From Pseudoalteromonas sp. FUC4 (GTDB lineage: Bacteria > Pseudomonadota > Gammaproteobacteria > Enterobacterales > Alteromonadaceae), in the NCBI RefSeq assembly GCF_008370255.1, contig NZ_SEUI01000006.1:155668-219667 (forward strand): DNA of 64,000 bases, in the 5' to 3' direction. A program made the translations under genes and the position numbers. The notes under the pieces were generated by a model that ran no database searches, was not told where the DNA came from, and saw only the letters and a program-made list of their open reading frames with translations. Below are positions 9,491 to 16,675 of the stretch, piece by piece (positions within the stretch are counted from its first letter, which is position 1; every line of letters starts with the position of its first letter).

Positions 9491-9511
9491 AGTATTTATA
9501 ATATAAATAGT
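9491..9511. promoter_or_regulatory. Operator-like AT palindrome upstream of the TonB receptor
   Basis: Nine-base arms AGTATTTAT / ATAAATAGT about the centre AAT, with a single arm mismatch. It shares 15 identical bases, inverted, with the galM upstream region and resembles the galE palindrome. It lies 64 bp upstream of the receptor start. Confidence 0.5.
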
Positions 9512-9575
9512 ATTTGAAACTATATGCACTACCACAACGACACAACGACTACACACAATCAGGAGTTTTTAAAAA

Positions 9576-12323
9576 ATGATAATTAACAATAAGTTATCGT
9601 TCAACAAGAAAACCGCGCTCAGTATTGCTATCACAGGTATATTGGCAAGCGGAAGCGTTGCAGCTCAAGGCGCTGAAGGCAATACGCCTACAGTAGTAAA
9701 TGAAGATGTTGAAGTTATCGCAGTAACGGGTATCCGCAGCAGCTTACGTTCATCAATGTTAGATAAAAAAGCATCTAATGTTGTTACAGACGGGATTAAA
9801 GCAGAAGATCTTGGTAAATTTCCTGATTTAAACGTAGCAGAGTCTCTGCAACGTATTACAGGTGTAGCAATTGACCGTAGTGGTGGTGAAGGCCAAGCGG
9901 TAACTATTCGTGGTTTTGGTCCACAATTTAATACTGTACTTGTTAATGGTCGTCAAATTGCGACAGACAGTGCAGGTCGTGAATTTAATTTTGATGTATT
10001 AGCGGCAGATCAAATCACCGGTGCTGATATTTATAAAAGTAATACAGCAACGCTTCAAGAAGGCGGCATTGGTGGTACGGTTAACGTAACTACAGCACGT
10101 CCTTTTGATTTTGGCGGGTTACATGTTTTAGGCTCTGTTAAAGGCATGTACGAAAGCTTATCTGAAGAAGTATCTCCATCAGCATCATTTTTAATTAGTA
10201 ATACGTTTAACGATGACAAGCTAGGTGTGCTTTTTGCCATCACTAATCAGCAACGAAAGCTTCAAAATAACCAAATTTTAACGGCAGGTTGGCGCGGCGG
10301 CCAAACAATTTCTAACCCTACTGATGGTGTACTGTTTGAAAATGCATACATTCCACGTAACTGGGATCAAGTAGTTGATGAGCAAGATCGTGAACGTACA
10401 AACGCAAGTTTAGTGCTTCAATATGCACCATCTGACGATGTTACAATTACTGTTGATGGAATGATTTCAAAATTTGAAGTTGATTCGTCAGTGCGTGATT
10501 TAGCATCTTGGTTTGAACCAGACCGTGTAGGCAGTGCAACAATTGATGCTGAAACAGGTACGCTTTTAACTTTCTCTCAAGATGTAGGCCTAGGCGCACC
10601 AAGTGGCGACCCTGCAAGTGACTTTGTATCGCATACACGTAACTCACGTGATGTAACTAACAAAGCATTTGGTATCAATGTTGATTGGCAAGTAAACGAG
10701 TCATTAAAAGCAAAATTTGATGTATCTCGCTCAACAGCTGAAAACGACCGTGCAGGTAATGATCGCTTTAACGTTGTAGGTATGATTAACAGCTACAGCT
10801 TTGACGGTACTGGCAGTATTCCTACCGTACAGCATGATGGCTTTGAAAATGGGTCATTGCCAGATCCAAGCCTAGCGCGTCTTCACTACAATGAAATTGG
10901 TAACCAATTTACAGATGAAGATGAAATCACTGAAGTAAAAGCCGACTTTGAATACGTACCAGATAAAGGCCCAGTAGAGCGTATTAACTTTGGTGCTTAT
11001 CGCCAAGAGCGTGAAAAATCTAGCTTCCAAATTTTTGGTAGCCAATGTCAATTTTGTGGTTACGGTACACAAGCACCGCTTGATGAAATTGATTTTGAAG
11101 CGTACACAGCAAGTAACTACTTCCCTGGTTTAATCGATACATTTTATAGCTACGATGGCGATAAAATGCTTGATTACTTAGCGGATCAAGGTTTCCCAGT
11201 AGAGCCAACACTACAAAATAACCGTTACACAATTAACGAAGACATCACTAGCTTATACATGGACTTTACGCTTGGTTTTGACCTAGCAGATATGCCAGTA
11301 ACCGTTAATATGGGTGCTCGTTATTCTGAAACTGATATTGAAGTTGCTGCAATACAAAGCTTTATTAGCGATGTAGTTCCAACGTCAGATGCGACATTGT
11401 TTGCTAATGTATTTGGCCCTGCGACTAATATTGAACAAGGTACTAGCTACTCAAACTTACTACCGTCTTTCAACGTTAAGCTTGAGCTACAAGATAATAT
11501 GATTTTACGTTTTGCCGCGTACGATAGTATTACTCGTCCAACGATGTCTCAGTTATCTCCAGCAACAAACTTTAACGAGCCACGTCGTCAAAACTTAACA
11601 GCAAGTGGTGGTAACCCAGCGCTAAAACCATTCCAATCAGAAAACTGGGATATCTCTTACGAGTGGTACTACAACGATGCTAACTTATTTAGCTTTGCTG
11701 TATTTAGTAAAGAAGTTGACGACTTTATTGTTACGTTAACAGGTGCTGAAACATACGATATGACAGACCGTTCAGGTCCTGACTTTGCGTGTACTACATG
11801 TACAGACCAAACAGATGACGAACTTATTGGTAGCTCAGAAGTTTACACTGTAAGCCGTCCTCAAAATGGTGAGTCTGCAACTGTAACCGGCTTCGAAGTG
11901 GGTGTTACTCACATGTTTGAAAATGGTTTTGGTTTTATCGCTAATGCGACTGTTGTGAATAGCGACATTAGTGTAGGTGATGACACTACTCAAACATTTG
12001 CACTTGAAGGTTTAGGCGATTCACAAAACTTAGTATTGTTTTATGAGCAAGAAAACTGGCAAGCACGTGTTGCATTTAACAACCGTGAAGGCTTTTTACG
12101 TTTAGTTGATAACGGCTTTAATGGTGAACCAGTGAACGTAGAAACTTACGGTCAGTGGGATATTAGTGCAAGCTACGATATTAACGAAAACTTCACTGTT
12201 TTTGCTGAAGGCATCAATATCACTGAAGAAGAGTTAGTACAAACAGGTCGTTTTGCTAACCAAATTTATTCAGTGGAAGATAATGGCTCACGTTACGCAT
12301 TTGGTATTCGCGGATCGTTTTAA
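9576..12323 (+). CDS. TonB-dependent outer-membrane receptor, probably for a galactoside
   Basis: A receptor of 915 residues: signal peptide (about 1-30, ending near VAAQG), a TonB-box-like stretch and the start of the plug (EVIAVTGIRSSLRSSM, about 49-64), the plug motifs AESLQRITGVAID and VTIRGFGPQFNTVLVNGR (about 90-130), TLQEGGIGGTVNVTT, then a 22-strand-type barrel ending in the terminal Phe of IRGSF. It belongs to the large TonB-receptor group of marine proteobacteria that imports sugars. Two CxxC pairs occur in the barrel (C491/C494 and C739/C742), probably in loops. Alpha-galactoside specificity is inferred from the downstream symporter and alpha-galactosidase. It is the first gene of a set with the halogenase-like, SapC and symporter genes. 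Confidence 0.9.
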   Translation: MIINNKLSFNKKTALSIAITGILASGSVAAQGAEGNTPTVVNEDVEVIAVTGIRSSLRSSMLDKKASNVVTDGIKAEDLGKFPDLNVAESLQRITGVAIDRSGGEGQAVTIRGFGPQFNTVLVNGRQIATDSAGREFNFDVLAADQITGADIYKSNTATLQEGGIGGTVNVTTARPFDFGGLHVLGSVKGMYESLSEEVSPSASFLISNTFNDDKLGVLFAITNQQRKLQNNQILTAGWRGGQTISNPTDGVLFENAYIPRNWDQVVDEQDRERTNASLVLQYAPSDDVTITVDGMISKFEVDSSVRDLASWFEPDRVGSATIDAETGTLLTFSQDVGLGAPSGDPASDFVSHTRNSRDVTNKAFGINVDWQVNESLKAKFDVSRSTAENDRAGNDRFNVVGMINSYSFDGTGSIPTVQHDGFENGSLPDPSLARLHYNEIGNQFTDEDEITEVKADFEYVPDKGPVERINFGAYRQEREKSSFQIFGSQCQFCGYGTQAPLDEIDFEAYTASNYFPGLIDTFYSYDGDKMLDYLADQGFPVEPTLQNNRYTINEDITSLYMDFTLGFDLADMPVTVNMGARYSETDIEVAAIQSFISDVVPTSDATLFANVFGPATNIEQGTSYSNLLPSFNVKLELQDNMILRFAAYDSITRPTMSQLSPATNFNEPRRQNLTASGGNPALKPFQSENWDISYEWYYNDANLFSFAVFSKEVDDFIVTLTGAETYDMTDRSGPDFACTTCTDQTDDELIGSSEVYTVSRPQNGESATVTGFEVGVTHMFENGFGFIANATVVNSDISVGDDTTQTFALEGLGDSQNLVLFYEQENWQARVAFNNREGFLRLVDNGFNGEPVNVETYGQWDISASYDINENFTVFAEGINITEEELVQTGRFANQIYSVEDNGSRYAFGIRGSF

Positions 12324-12332
12324 TTAATGTTT

Positions 12333-12351
12333 GAGGCGAACTTCTCGCCTC
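12333..12351 (+). terminator. Weak hairpin after the TonB receptor
   Basis: GAGGCGA / TCGCCTC (12333-12339 / 12345-12351) forms a 7-bp stem directly after the receptor gene, without a proper T-run. It may be a stability or partial-attenuation element that sets receptor mRNA above the downstream genes. Confidence 0.35.
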
Positions 12352-12376
12352 TCGTTTCATTGCAGCACTATGGTGC

Positions 12377-12430
12377 TAATACCAATTAGGTTAATTTAAC
12401 AGTAATGTATATTAGTTAACCTAATTGGCT
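12377..12430. repeat. Short palindromic repeat of the ACCAATT type
   Basis: CCAATTAGGTTAA (12382-12394) and TTAACCTAATTGG (12416-12428) are perfect 13-bp inverted arms around an AT-rich core. A related palindrome with ATACCAAT ends lies at 39454-39501. It looks like a dispersed intergenic palindrome inserted between the receptor and halogenase-like genes. Confidence 0.6.
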
Positions 12431-12451
12431 AAAATGGAAGCACATTAAATC

Positions 12452-12473
12452 CAAATGCCCTACCGGGCATTTG
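12452..12473 (+). terminator. Hairpin ahead of the halogenase-like gene
   Basis: CAAATGCCC / GGGCATTTG (12452-12460 / 12465-12473) with a 4-nt loop, followed by a T-poor tract. It is a terminator-like structure 44 bp before the next start codon, so it could lower read-through from the receptor gene. Confidence 0.4.
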
Positions 12474-12516
12474 TTGTATAAAACGTTATCAAAAAATACT
12501 CAAAGAGTAGTCCATT

Positions 12517-14043
12517 ATGAATAAAGCAATAAAAACAGTAGCGGTAGTTGGCGGTGGTACAGCAGGATGGCTGAGCGCTGCAATTATAGCTTCGTATCAC
12601 CAAGGTAAAAATGGTGACGGCTTAAAAGTGATGTTGGTTGAATCGTCAGATATTCCAACAATTGGTGTAGGTGAAGGTACCTGGCCCACCATGAAAAACA
12701 CACTTCAGCAAATAGGCTTGCGTGAAGTTGATGTATTTAAAGGCTGTAATGCTACCTTTAAGCAAGGTGGTAAATTTGTAAATTGGACGCACGGCCACAA
12801 CGATTTTTACTACCATCCATTTACTGTACCGCTAGGCTATGGCCGCATAGATTTAGCCCCTTATTTAGATAATGTTGAAGACTTTGCACAGCAAACTAAT
12901 TTTCAACATGATATTTGCGAAGCAAGCTTAGCCCCAAGAGGTATAGCGCAAGGTGAATATCAAGGTAATTGTAATTACGCTTATCACTTAGATGCCGGCG
13001 CTTTTGCAGAAATGCTTAAACAGCATTGTAAAAGTAAGCTTGGAGTAGAGCATATTATTGGTACTGTTGATCAGGTAAAACTTGATGACGATGGTGCAAT
13101 AAATGAGCTTACTCTAAAAGATCAAACCCGCACTATAAACGCCGATTTATTTATAGACTGTACTGGTTTTTCATCATTGTTATTAGGCCAAGCGCTCAAC
13201 GTACCATTTAAAAAAATGGACCACGTACTATTTAACGACAGCGCACTGGCGATGCAAGTCCCTTACGATGAAAACGATGACTCCTTAGCAAGCCATACCA
13301 TAGCAACAGCGCAAAACGCTGGATGGATATGGGATATAGGCTTAACGCATCGTCGTGGTGTAGGGCATGTTTATTCAAGCAAATTTTTATCAGATAAAGA
13401 AGCAGAGCAAAACTTACGTAACTATTTAGGTGATGCTGCAAACGGCTTAACCGCCCGTAAAATTAGCTTTGAGTCGGGCTACCGTGAAAAGTTTTGGCAT
13501 AAAAACTGTGTGGCTATTGGTATGTCAGCAGGGTTTGTAGAGCCGCTTGAAGCAACCGCTATTATGCTTGTTGAAATTTCAGCACGCTTTGTAGCAGAGC
13601 ATATGCCAGCAGATACACAAGTAATGCCTATTGTAGCTAAACGCTTTAACGAGCAAATGGACTACCGCTGGCAGCGCATTATCGACTTTTTAAAGCTGCA
13701 TTACATGCTAACCAAGCGTCCAGAACCTTACTGGCAAGCGCATGTACAGCCCGATACTATTCCACAAACCTTGCAAGAAGACTTACTTCTTTGGGGAAGC
13801 CGTGGCCCACTTATTCAAGATTTTCATGGCGCATTAGAGTTATTTCCAGCCGCCAGCTACCAGTACGTTTTATATGGCATGGGCTTTAAACCAGATTTTA
13901 CTAAACAGGCTTATTTGTATTCACAAGACGCGCAAGCCAAACAAATAATTGAACGTAACAGCCAGCTTACACAGCAGATGTTGCAAACTTTGCCGCCACA
14001 CCGCGCTTATATTGAGCAGTGGTTAGCGGCTAACCCAGTTTAA
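12517..14043 (+). CDS. Flavin-dependent tryptophan-halogenase family protein
   Basis: A 508-residue FAD-binding protein. The GGGTAGW dinucleotide-binding motif is at 12-18, and IGVGEGTWPTM (49-59) is the FAD-isoalloxazine strap region. FKQGGKFVNW (81-90) contains Lys82, which matches the position of the active-site Lys of PrnA/RebH by motif. The classical WxWxIP signature is altered to Trp270-Ile-Trp272-Asp-Ile-Gly275. DCTGFSSLL and SAGFVEPLEATA are typical. Members that lie beside TonB receptors and SapC genes are common in marine and plant-associated proteobacteria, and none that I know of has a proven substrate. The position 12 bp ahead of sapC and before a sugar symporter argues against tryptophan as substrate. 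Chlorination, hydroxylation or a purely FAD-binding role cannot be separated from sequence. Confidence 0.85.
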   Translation: MNKAIKTVAVVGGGTAGWLSAAIIASYHQGKNGDGLKVMLVESSDIPTIGVGEGTWPTMKNTLQQIGLREVDVFKGCNATFKQGGKFVNWTHGHNDFYYHPFTVPLGYGRIDLAPYLDNVEDFAQQTNFQHDICEASLAPRGIAQGEYQGNCNYAYHLDAGAFAEMLKQHCKSKLGVEHIIGTVDQVKLDDDGAINELTLKDQTRTINADLFIDCTGFSSLLLGQALNVPFKKMDHVLFNDSALAMQVPYDENDDSLASHTIATAQNAGWIWDIGLTHRRGVGHVYSSKFLSDKEAEQNLRNYLGDAANGLTARKISFESGYREKFWHKNCVAIGMSAGFVEPLEATAIMLVEISARFVAEHMPADTQVMPIVAKRFNEQMDYRWQRIIDFLKLHYMLTKRPEPYWQAHVQPDTIPQTLQEDLLLWGSRGPLIQDFHGALELFPAASYQYVLYGMGFKPDFTKQAYLYSQDAQAKQIIERNSQLTQQMLQTLPPHRAYIEQWLAANPV

Positions 14044-14055
14044 GGATGTGTAACT

Positions 14056-14817
14056 ATGGCTATTAGTGAACTATCTAATACTCAGCACCAAGCATTAAAA
14101 GTTAAACATAATGCAGGTGTTGAATACGCAAAAACGCAGCACTTAGTTAATCTAAGAGCTAACGAAGTGGCAAAAGCCGCGTGCGACTTACCTCTATTTT
14201 TAGCGCGAAATACGCAAAACGGCAGTTATACCGTATCGGGTTTAACAAGCTTTAGTGCTGGGCAAAGTTTATTGGTTAATAACGACCAGTGGCAGGCGCT
14301 TTACACACCGGTATGTATACAAACTTACCCTCTTTATTTAATTACCCGTGAAGCAAATAGCAGCGACTACTTTATTGCGATTGATGAGCAAAGCTCAGCC
14401 GCAAATACGCAGCAAGGCGAGGCACTATTTGATGCTAAAGGTAACCCAAGCTTATTTTTAAATTCACAGCAAAAACTACTTGAGAGCGATTTAAAAAATG
14501 ATTATCAAACGTATCAATTTACTCAAGAAGTAGCGCGTTTAGGGCTTATTAAAAACATAGATATTGTATTGCAGTTTGAACAAGGCGAAACCCAAACTAT
14601 TCAAGGTTTGAGCACCGTTGATGAAGACAAACTGCAAACTTTAGATAGCGATACCGTTGCAAACTTACACAAGCAAGGTTACCTAAGTGTGCTTAACAGT
14701 ATGCTTATTTCACTGTTTCAGTTAAATGCATTGGTAAAGCTGCACAACCAACGTCCCGAACTTATGCCTTTAAAGCAAATTAAGTTAGAACTAAGTCGAG
14801 ATGCGCACGCGCTGTAG
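14056..14817 (+). CDS. SapC-family protein
   Basis: A 253-residue protein of the SapC group (PF07277), named after a Campylobacter S-layer-associated protein. Visible family segments are LVNLRANEVAKAACDLPLFLAR, the SYTVSGLTSF stretch, YPLYLI, and the C-terminal ELMPLKQIKLELS. It has no signal peptide or membrane segment, so it is probably cytoplasmic. It starts 12 bp after the halogenase-like gene with an AAGGATG ribosome site, so the two are translationally close and likely work together. No biochemical role is known to me for these TonB-locus SapC proteins. Confidence 0.85.
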   Translation: MAISELSNTQHQALKVKHNAGVEYAKTQHLVNLRANEVAKAACDLPLFLARNTQNGSYTVSGLTSFSAGQSLLVNNDQWQALYTPVCIQTYPLYLITREANSSDYFIAIDEQSSAANTQQGEALFDAKGNPSLFLNSQQKLLESDLKNDYQTYQFTQEVARLGLIKNIDIVLQFEQGETQTIQGLSTVDEDKLQTLDSDTVANLHKQGYLSVLNSMLISLFQLNALVKLHNQRPELMPLKQIKLELSRDAHAL

Positions 14818-14870
14818 TGTGCACTTTTTTATTACACAGACATTGCGCGTAACGCGCAGGAGACACACAC

Positions 14871-16349
14871 ATGTCAGACAACATTTTACAGCTGGTGGTT
14901 TTTGTTTTTGTCACCGCTTTAATCGGTGGCCTTACTTATTGGAAATGCCGAGGCCAAAATCGTAATAACGGACAAAGCCAAACCAAAGAGTATTTTTTAG
15001 CGGGCGGTGGCCTTACTTGGATGTTTGTTGCAGGTTCAATCACATTAACTAATTTAAGTACTGATCAGCTTGTAGGTATGAATGGCAACCAAATGGCTTT
15101 GCTTGTTTGGTGGGAGCTTGCAGCAATTATAGGTTTGATTATTTTAGCCAAAGTGTTTATTCCTGTTTATTACAAATACAATTGTACTACCACCACAGAG
15201 CTTTTAGAAAAGCGCTATAACAACAAACATATTCGCGCTGTTATTGGGGGATTATTCTTTTTAGGTAATGCACTTATTTACATGCCAGCGGTAATTTACT
15301 CAGGTGCACTGTTTATGCAAACCATGTTTAAGGTTGATATTCCGCTAATGTATATTGCCACCGCATTTGCCATTGTAGGTGCTATTTATGCGTTTTTTGG
15401 TGGTCTACGTGCAGTTGCAGTGTCTGATACTTACAACGGCTTACTGGTACTGGGTATGGCTGTTTTAGTGGTGTTTTTAGCACTAAATGCCATTGACTAT
15501 GACTTCTCGGGTATTCCAGAGGAGCGCTTAACACTCATCGGCGATGCTGATTCACCTATTCCATGGCCGACACTTTTAACCGGTATGATCTTTATTCAAA
15601 TGTATTACTGGGGTACTAACCAAACAATTACGCAACGAGCAATGGCTGCTCCTAATGTTAAAGAAGCGCAAAAAGGTATATTTGCAGCTGCGGGTATTCG
15701 TTTTTTAATCGTTCCTGCAATTGTGGTATTACCGGGTATTATTTCGTTTAAACTTTATGGCGATATTGGCGACGCTGCTTATGGTCGAATTGTGGGTGAT
15801 GTAATGCCAGCATGGTTAACCGGTGTGTTCGCTGCGGCAATGGCCGCGGCAGTGCTGTCTACTTACAACAGCTTATTAAATTCAGCTACAGCACTATACG
15901 TGTGTGACATTCACGAAGCTTACTTCAATAAAGAGCCAAGTGTGGTAAAGCTAAGTGGTTACGTAACATTGCTACTAACAAGCTTAACATTGGTACTTGT
16001 ACCAATTTACCAGCAAGCAGACAGTATTATTAACTTGCTACAGCAATTAAATGGCTTATTAAGTATGCCTATATTCTCAATTTTTGTAGTGGGCTTATTA
16101 TTTAAAAATGTTGATGCACGTGCAGGTATTGCAGCAGTAATTTTAGGTGTTGTAATGTACGGCATGCTTACGTTTGCAAACTCACCACTACATACTGACA
16201 TTCATTACATTCACTTAATGCCAATTACACTGATTGTATGTGTAGCCTTTGCGCTAACTGTAAATAAAGTAGTGTTTGGTTTAAGCGCGGAATGGGCAGG
16301 TAAAACACCGGCACTTGATGACGCAGGACAAGCACAAGTACAAAAATAG
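14871..16349 (+). CDS. Sodium:solute symporter (SSS family), probable Na+/galactose or galactoside transporter
   Basis: An inner-membrane Na+-coupled transporter of 492 residues with about 13-14 hydrophobic helices, beginning with ILQLVVFVFVTALIGG. The SSS core is visible in KEYFLAGGGLTWMFVAGSITLTNLSTDQLVGMNG (described by its key residues G46-G48 and N61/S63), GGLRAVAVSDTYNG, YYWGTNQTITQRAMAA and AAMAAAVLSTYNSLLNSA, the last matching the Na2-site helix of vSGLT. Sugar specificity is inferred from the alpha-galactosidase that follows after a terminator. It lies 53 bp after sapC with a GCAGGAG ribosome site and probably belongs to the same transcript. Confidence 0.9.
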   Translation: MSDNILQLVVFVFVTALIGGLTYWKCRGQNRNNGQSQTKEYFLAGGGLTWMFVAGSITLTNLSTDQLVGMNGNQMALLVWWELAAIIGLIILAKVFIPVYYKYNCTTTTELLEKRYNNKHIRAVIGGLFFLGNALIYMPAVIYSGALFMQTMFKVDIPLMYIATAFAIVGAIYAFFGGLRAVAVSDTYNGLLVLGMAVLVVFLALNAIDYDFSGIPEERLTLIGDADSPIPWPTLLTGMIFIQMYYWGTNQTITQRAMAAPNVKEAQKGIFAAAGIRFLIVPAIVVLPGIISFKLYGDIGDAAYGRIVGDVMPAWLTGVFAAAMAAAVLSTYNSLLNSATALYVCDIHEAYFNKEPSVVKLSGYVTLLLTSLTLVLVPIYQQADSIINLLQQLNGLLSMPIFSIFVVGLLFKNVDARAGIAAVILGVVMYGMLTFANSPLHTDIHYIHLMPITLIVCVAFALTVNKVVFGLSAEWAGKTPALDDAGQAQVQK

Positions 16350-16371
16350 ATTGTAAATAGTTTAAGCTGAC

Positions 16372-16407
16372 AAAATCGGTCATGGGGCAACTCTGGCCGA
16401 TTTTTTT
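16372..16407 (+). terminator. Terminator of the symporter gene
   Basis: AAAATCGGTCA pairs with TGGCCGATTTT (one wobble) around an 11-nt loop and is followed by a T-run of seven. It ends the TonB-receptor to symporter gene set. Confidence 0.85.
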
Positions 16408-16526
16408 ATATACATTAGAAGCAATAACAGAGCTTTAAAGTAAAGGTTAGTTTAATACCTTTTATTGCAGTGGTACTTCCAGTGAGTTTATCTGACTATT
16501 TGCGATGTAAAGACTATCAAAACCCA

Positions 16527-16544
16527 ATTTGTATGATATATACT
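16527..16544. promoter_or_regulatory. Operator-like motif upstream of the alpha-galactosidase
   Basis: The reverse complement, AGTATATATCATACAAAT, matches the TonB-receptor motif at 15 of 18 positions. It lies 131 bp upstream of the start codon. It also contains TATATATCAT, found at the FadR-type regulator promoter (40322-40331). Confidence 0.35.
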
Positions 16545-16675
16545 ATTATTATTGAGAGTCACCATCTGATTGATAGATTGTGGCTCAAGCAAAGAGATGC
16601 ATTTAGTAAATAGTGTAGCTTACTAATTTTCGTTATATTTATAACTCACACAATGAACAAGAGGATAGGAAAATC

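Larger units (their letters stand above)
16350..16675. other. Intergenic region between symporter and alpha-galactosidase, 326 bp
   Basis: It holds the symporter terminator (16372-16407) and an operator-like AT motif (16527-16544). The rest is AT-rich with no open reading frame worth calling. The alpha-galactosidase therefore has its own promoter. Confidence 0.6.

Noticed and set aside
12517..14043. Naming the gene prnA or as a tryptophan 7-halogenase
   Set aside because: The WxWxIP motif is altered and the context is sugar uptake, so substrate and regiochemistry cannot be claimed.
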